DNA of 64,000 nt from Neospora caninum Liverpool (Eukaryota > Apicomplexa > Conoidasida > Eucoccidiorida > Sarcocystidae): assembly GCF_000208865.1 (NCBI RefSeq), contig NC_018394.1:3785797-3849796 (forward strand), in the 5' to 3' direction. Both the position numbers and the translations under genes were made by a program. Below the pieces are notes generated by a model. That model saw nothing but the letters and a program-made list of their open reading frames with translations. It was not told where the DNA came from and did no database searches. Shown piece by piece: positions 57,469 to 64,000 of this stretch. Within the stretch, counting starts at the first letter, position 1, and each line of letters begins with the position of its first letter.

Positions 57469-60400
57469 ATGGCCCCCAAACAGGTGCAGATGCCGCTGGG
57501 GCGGGGAATGGCCAAGGACTCACCAGAGGCGAAGCATTTCCAAAGAAAATCAAGCGTCGTTCCTTTCGGCCGTGATGGAACCACTTTAACGGTGAGAAGT
57601 CTGCACGATGCAGCGAGTGCATTTTGCGTAGAGCGAAGCAGGCGCAAAGGGGCGCGTTCTGTTTGGAGGAGCCCATCTCGCTCGGGGGGGTTGGTTCTGC
57701 ACGCCCGCCCAAGTTGCCGTTTCTGCGTTCTCCTTATTCCTCGCTCTTGCCTGTTATTCACTTCTCCGGCGTAGTCGCCGTCTGTCTCTGGCTTAAACTC
57801 GGCCGCACCGGTGACTTCCAAATTTAGGAAAGATTGATCTCACCCACGAGTACACAGGGGCTTCAGGATCCTCAGGAGGGGAAGGTGGGGGGGGAGCGCC
57901 CTGCTGTCAGTAAACCGATACGCTCGACGGTGCGGCGAATCTGGTTTCTTTGGACCCTCACGTGAGGAAGGCGAAGGCGGTATTCACGGGCCTTTCGGCA
58001 CCCTGCGTCTGTGCTCTCTTTTTGGGTGATTGTTCACGCTTGTGGAGCAGTTCTACGTCTCCAGTTCGTCTGCAACTTGTTGACCTGAGATGCAGGAATG
58101 AGAACATTACGTCGCTCGCTTCCTGCTATATTCCTGCAGGTGTAGAATGGGCATGGATCCGTGCTCGTTTGAAAGCCGTCTGCGTGGACTGTCTCGTGAT
58201 GCTGCCTGCTTACGTGTAGCACAGGCTTTTCGAGGCATTTGATTGGCATCGCAAAAGAATGTGACATTGGCCGTTGAACTCTCAGTCACATCGCTAAGAA
58301 AGTGCTGTAGCGTTTTCATCTGTGAACTTCGGTGCGCTCTCTTGATTGCTTGCGCAGAACTTCACCTGCTGGACTGCAGATTGCCCCGCAGTAAAGGCGG
58401 ACCCCAGCCTGGTGTTTGCAAAATGCCTAGTCGTTGGGGGTTCGCTCGACACGGAATTAGAACTTGAACAAATCGACCCTCCGGCGCGAGGGACATTCCG
58501 CGTTGCTCCCGCAGACGTGTTCAACGCGAACGAGTTGATTGAGCCTGAGGAGATCGACGATATCGGCTATCTTCCCCACACGAATGTAGCATGTGTCTTG
58601 GACGTTCTCAAGAGCCGGTATGTGAGAAGCATCATCTACACAACTGCCGAGCCGCTTCTGGTGGCCGTCAACCCTTTCAAAGATCTCGGGAACACCACGG
58701 ATGCGTGGATAGCGAAGTACCGTACCACGACGAAGCCGGAGTTGCTCCCACCGCATGTCTTCAAAACGGCGCGAGCGGCTCTCGAGGACCTTGAGGGCTA
58801 CAAAAAAAATCAATCCATTATTGTGTCGGGCGAATCTGGAGCAGGCAAGACGGAAGCAACGAAACAAATCATGCGTTTTTTTGCTTCGGCTTCCACTGAG
58901 GTGCGCACGACTATCCAGGACACGATTATGGCAGGCAACCCCATCCTCGAGGCGTTCGGAAACGCGAAAACAATTCGAAACAATAACTCAAGCCGATTTG
59001 GACGTTTCATGATGCTCGATGTCTCCTCTTCTGGGGGCATTCAACACGGGAGTATCTCCAACTTCCTCCTCGAGAAAGTCCGTGTGGTCTCCCAGGAAGC
59101 GAACGAGCGATCTTACCATATATTCTACCAGCTGCTCAAAGGCGCGACAAGCGATATGCGCGCCAAGTACCACTTGCGGGGTTTGAAGGATTATGTGTAC
59201 TTAAATGGGAAAAGCGGTGGGTGCTACGACGTTCCGGGGATTGACGACAAGGCGGATTTTGAGGAGGTTCTTGAGTCGTTGGATGCAATGCAAATCACGG
59301 GTCCGACACGAGATTCAGTCTTTTCGATTCTCTCTGGCCTTCTGCTTATTGGCAACGTTACAGTCGAAGGACAGGACTTACAAGGCGTTCCGGATGCAGC
59401 GTACCTTTCTCCACAGAGCGAGGAAACGCTGCGAGAAGCTTGCCAGCTCCTCCACGTCGATGATGCGGCTCTGAAGAAGGCGATCCTTATGAAATCGACA
59501 AAGGTCGGAGCCCAGATAATCGAAGGTGTGCGGACCATGGATGAAGCACAAATGTCTGTCTTGTCTTTGTCGAAAAATGTGTACGATAAGCTCTTCGATT
59601 GGCTTGTCCGGCAGCTTAATAACTTGATCGACGCGCCAAACGGCATGCCCCATTTCATTGGAATTCTCGATATTTTCGGTTTCGAAGTTCTCGAAGTGAA
59701 CTCGCTCGAGCAGGTTCTGATTAACATCACCAATGAGTATCTCCAGAAACACTTCGTCGACGTTGTATTCGAAATGGAGACGAAGCTGTACCAGACTGAG
59801 GGTGTCCCTACTGAAGCCCTTGAGTACACAGACAATCTTGCACTTGTCAGCGCTTTGTGCGGAAAGAACGATTCCTTCTTTGCCCTACTCGAAGACGCTT
59901 GCTTAGGCCTTAAATCCACTGACGAGGTAAGAACAAAGAAGACGTCACTCCAGAATGCCGTCATTGTCATTTCATTATGCCGCACTATGCCAGTTACCCT
60001 CCTCCACTCTTTTGAATCATGCGTCGTTGTTCGACGCAGTCGTCTTCTCGTCTGCTTCACGTGCCCGACCCCTCCCTGTCATTTGTCGTCATGTCGACCA
60101 GCACTGGCCCACTGGACTGGGACGAGTGTCGTTTTTTAACCTCCTTTTCCATGGGAAATGCAGTTCCAGTGGAGCTCCGCGCTTCCACTTCGTCGCGCGA
60201 GACATCGGAGGTCGTGCCCTCAAGCGTGCTATTTGACTGTTTCTGTTGTTACGACGAAGGCCTCCGTCGTCTATGAGACACGCCCAAACCTTCAGTGTCC
60301 AGAAAGCCTGGTGCTAGTGTTTCAAAACCACCGGCTGCGACTACACCAGTCGAGGCTGGCTTTATGCACTGACCCCCAAAAGCGTATGCTGAGCACATCG

Positions 60401-63400
60401 CCTTTGTTGTGCAACTTCTTGTTTTCCAGAACACTGTGCTCTCTCTGATAATTGCTCCATGTCTGGGCGCGTCTACGCGTTGTCAGTCCATGTGATTGCA
60501 CACAATGCGTAGTTTAGAACGCAAGTGCTTTATCGGTGCACACGGGACCTCGCAGGCACTTCTAGACTCAGCCTCGCATGCCATATGTGGCTGGTGTGCT
60601 TTTTGTAGGGTTTCTGTGGAACAATCCTGCGCCGTCTGGGGCCCTCAGGATTTTTCTTTGAATCTAGGAGAGACAAACGGATGAAATTTGTGATCCGGCA
60701 CACGATTGCCGATATCGAGTATACATGCGAAGGGATGCTGGAAAAGAACAAAGACTTCCTACGAAAAGACGCGATGGATGTTATCAAGGAATCGCCTGAC
60801 CCTGTCACGAAGGCGCTCTTTGAAGGCATTGAAATTGAGGCAGGGAAAATCGGGAAGGGAACACTTATCGCGTCCAAGTTCCTGAAAAACTTGGAGGAGA
60901 TGATCGGAATCATGGCCGTAAGTTTTGTTAGATCAATCCCCGCATGTTTGGTTCCACAGACAGCTTCCACCATCCGCATTAGACACCCGTCGTGTTTCCC
61001 TATGTGCAAATGCAGCTCTGTGTTCAGATTCAGGTGCATGAGCGTACGTACTTCTACACTCGCCTCATCTATCCACGAGGTCCAGCGTTTGTATAGATTT
61101 ATATATCTTTTGTAGGGCGGCGTGAAAACGCCTTTACCACAGCACGAGCAGTAGACATGCTACACCGGAATCACATCCCTTCAGCCTATTGGCGTCTATG
61201 CTGCGTCTTGCCTTAGAATAGGCTTGTATGCCTCACGATGTGTATGTGTAAATACATAACAATATGCACTGTTGCAGCAGTCTCCATCTGTATGCATTTT
61301 GACCGGACTGAAGTCAAGCATGGCCGTGAAACTGAATGTTGGCGCTCAGATACCCGTGCGTGCTCAACGGTCATCCCCGTCCTTTAGTGACTGCAGTTGT
61401 GCTTGTGTCTGCCCGTTTACGTCGCGCTGTCCAGCAAACGGAGGCACATTTTATCCGTTGCCTGAAGCCGAACGAGGAGAAGAAACCTCTGGGATGGAAT
61501 GCCTCGAAGGTGCTGAATCAGCTTTTCTCGCTTTCCATTTTGGAGGCGCTTCAACTCCGCCAAGTTGGATACGCGTACCGGCGAAACTTCAGCGAATTCT
61601 GCAGTCACTTCCGGTGGCTCGACATGGGCCTCGTAAATTCTGATCGTGATAGGAAAGAGGTCGCCCAGATGCTTCTCGAACAGTCGGGAATTCCCGCGTC
61701 CTCATGGGTGGTAAGAGTACACGGAAACATATCGACGAACGATGCTCTGTTTGTTTCGCCGTCTCAGCAACCGGCCGGAAAGGAGGGGGATCCGGTCCCT
61801 GGCCTTCCTTTCAGGTGTGCGTGCGTTACGACGCCTGTGGTAAAACACAACACACTCCCGTGAAAATTTGTCATCCTCGTCGATTGAAGTGTTCCGTTCG
61901 AGTTTGGCGTGTGGGCCTTGACGAGCTTTTCTGAAGGGGGACTGTTTTCCGTGGGGTGCGCGCGCGTTGCAATCGGCTAAATTCACTCTACGTGGTGATT
62001 AGGGCTCCCGCGTGGGTTGATTAAGATTTTGCCCGAATCAGCCGCGCTCGGCGACATGGGGCCAAGGCTTCCAGTCTAGAAGGGCGAGGGCACGCGCAGG
62101 AAGCGTGAGCGGTCGACGGGCGGAAAGGTTGGCACGAGTGCCACGGACCCGCGAACCCGAGAGCTTTTGATAGGGTCGGAAACCTCTAGGATCCACAATG
62201 GCCAATCATTTCTGTTTAGGACAGTCGTCGTGAGGTCGGGATGGCACGAGGAAGTCGAAGAACAAAGCCGCATGTGGCGTGTTCGCAGATCTGAGCGGGC
62301 ACGCGATACGGGTGCCTTTTTCTTGCATTCCTTACATGCGCTTGGCCTGCATGCAGACACGTGCATGCATTTGGAGCTCTTCTTTTGCACAAACTCGTTT
62401 TTTGCCCGGAGAGAAAAAAGTGCATGTGAATCCAAACCTGGTGAACTGCGGCATATCGAAACGGCGATGCTGGGCAGAGTTCGGGCGCGTTGCGTTTCTG
62501 TGCAGATCGGGAAGACGATGGTGTTCGTGAAGCCTGACGCGGCCAAAGAGTTGTCAGTTTTGCAGCGCGAGAAGCTTCTGTGTTTCCAACCTCTGATCAG
62601 CGTCCTGGGCCCCATGTGGAGGAAGGTGCTTCTCCGAAGGAAAATGGGAAAGATTATCCGCTTTCTCACGAGAGTCGAGGCGAATGCACGCATGTAAGTC
62701 GCTGCTGTATTTTTATAGCTTGGACATTTGCACACTCTAAACCGTTCACCGAATTATCGGAAATGCAATCGGTGGTCGGGCGGCCAGGTCTCTCGTGGCG
62801 ACACGTCAGAGTCTGGGAGTTCGTGGGAAACGTAAGGGATCCAACGGCCACTATGACCCGCTGTTTCCTCGTACCTCAACACTTCACACGTGATGCGTTT
62901 GCTGACGAAAGGCCTTTGTTTGGAGCGCATTTCGCGACTCCATTCCGCTGACCTGTATCGTATGCTTTGCTCGCACCAAACGTCAGCTTATGGTGTTTCC
63001 TTCCAGAGTACAGAGTGGAGAGCCCTTGCTGTGATAGGTCTGTCCTCGTTCGTTCCGTCCGGGGGATAGATTCCCATTTCTCCCGTCATAAGCTAGGTGC
63101 TTTGTACGTTGGACTCGGGTCAGCACGTCGGTTACTCTCTGGATATGTTTCCTTCGTTGGCGTCAAAGTTAGGTCTCGCCATGGTCGCGCTAGAAACCCT
63201 TTGTCACAGTTCAGGTCCCAGCTGCACCACTCCGTAGAAAAAACTTTTTAAAATCAAGTTCGGGGTTCACTGTCCTCGACTGTGTCAGGTCTCTCAAATC
63301 TCCCCCGGCGCACGCGCGAATATGCGTGTGCCTAGTGTCGCGTTTTCTGGCACGTGTATAAGCGTCACCTGTCGCCGCTTTTCCTCGTTCATGTCCACAG

Positions 63401-63841
63401 GCATCTCGAGCCGGAGAAGATCGACCTTTCTCCCGAAGAGAGAGATGCGTTCTTGGCAGGGATCGCGCGCCCCCGAAAGCCCACGGTGGTGAAGAGGCTG
63501 CACACGGAACCCGAGCGAAAACCGACGAAGGTGCTCAGCTTGTCTCGCGCAAGACTTTCGATGTCAAAAGAACTGCCTCGGAACTACGCGGCGAGCAACG
63601 AAGCTCTCGACGTTGATGATACCAAGTCTGTAGATACAGAGGCCTTCGTCCGTCTGAAGATGAAGCGGTCTCCTAATGAAAACTATCTTCGGCAGACAGG
63701 TACGAAAACACTGAGGCATCCGCTCTGTTCGGCAACCTAGCGCACGACCCAGCAGGCAAAGGGCTGCGGAAAACCGGAGACACTGTTTCCTTCCCAGCTG
63801 CTGCATCGCCAGCGACGACTGGTTCGTTTGTCACTCTCTAG
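57469..63841 (+). CDS. MyoC: Class XIV unconventional myosin B/C heavy chain, 3' end possibly incomplete
   Basis: Exons: 57469-57591, 58358-59926, 60609-60917, 61435-61710, 62506-62693, 63401-63699 and a possible last one 63798-63841. Phases agree and give 935 residues if the last exon is used. The start context is good (caccATGGCC). Motor landmarks: P-loop GESGAGKT (residues 199-206), switch I NNNSSRFGRF, switch II DIFGFEVLE, actin-binding side HFIRCLKPN. The short neck VLGPMWRKVLLRRKMGK is a degenerate IQ-like light-chain site. There is no SH3-like N-terminal domain, as in class XIV. The basic tail (RKPTVVKRLHTEPERKP) is unlike the short tail of MyoA, and with the N-terminus MAPKQVQMPLGRG points to MyoB/C, one gene known to make two tails by differential splicing. 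The MyoC form sits at the basal complex with a GAP45-type glideosome. The other tail may continue beyond the right edge. Confidence 0.9.
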
Positions 63842-63956
63842 CAAGTCCGGCTCGTGTGTTAATCAGTAGAAATCGACGGCTGTGCGTCTGTTGCGACAGA
63901 CGCCATCCGGTGTCGTTTTGCGTTACCGACAAAACGTCGCGTACATACCTATCGAT

Positions 63957-64000
63957 CATTCTATCTGTCTACACATATATATGTGTGTATATATATATAT
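63957..64000. repeat. TA/TG-rich microsatellite at the right edge
   Basis: Alternating TATA and TGTG tracts start near 63970 and run off the window. Simple-sequence DNA, probably in a myosin intron or 3' region. Confidence 0.8.

Noticed and set aside
57469..63841. Alternative assignment as myosin A or D
   Set aside because: The N-terminus and the long basic tail differ from the short-tailed MyoA and MyoD.

Overview
The window reads as nuclear DNA of a coccidian apicomplexan, most likely Toxoplasma gondii (chromosome VIIb-like) or a very close relative. The reasons are many short-exon genes with canonical GT-AG introns, (TA)n microsatellites, AP2 plus ACDC transcription-factor architecture, a class XIV myosin, and scattered mitochondrial-like DNA in introns and intergenic regions. 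There is no bacterial, phage, transposon or CRISPR signal. All multi-exon models below were built by hand from splice sites and homology. For every complete gene the exons join in one reading frame, except where a junction is flagged.

Layout, left to right. (1) 421-556, minus: first exon of an NSUN2/Trm4-like tRNA m5C methyltransferase that runs off the left edge. (2) 1723-1989, plus: an 88-residue TOM22-like mitochondrial import subunit, divergent from gene 1. (3) 4701-17685, minus: condensin subunit 1 (CAP-D2), 13 exons, about 2500 residues. (4) 21744-21814, plus: an isolated tRNA-Gly(CCC) in a 7 kb gene-poor stretch. (5) 24973-32632, minus: a very large transcription factor with two AP2 domains and an ACDC domain. 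(6) 38191-48338, plus: peroxisomal AAA+ ATPase PEX6, 15 exons. (7) 48560-52233, minus: radial spoke head protein 9, 7 exons, 267 residues, convergent with PEX6. (8) 52400-52699, plus: a weakly supported small membrane-protein ORF. (9) 53803-55311, plus: a caspase-fold protein whose catalytic His and Cys positions look replaced. (10) 57469 to about 63841 or beyond, plus: class XIV myosin B/C, with splice choices in its tail at the right edge.

The genes do not form one pathway. They serve mitochondrial import, chromosome condensation, transcription control, peroxisomal receptor recycling, the gamete flagellum and actin-based motility or division. Notable items are the pseudo-caspase, the complete coccidian PEX6 and RSPH9 models, three mitochondrial-derived insertions within 10 kb (one inside a PEX6 intron, one joining cob and cox1 pieces), and alternative ends of the myosin tail.
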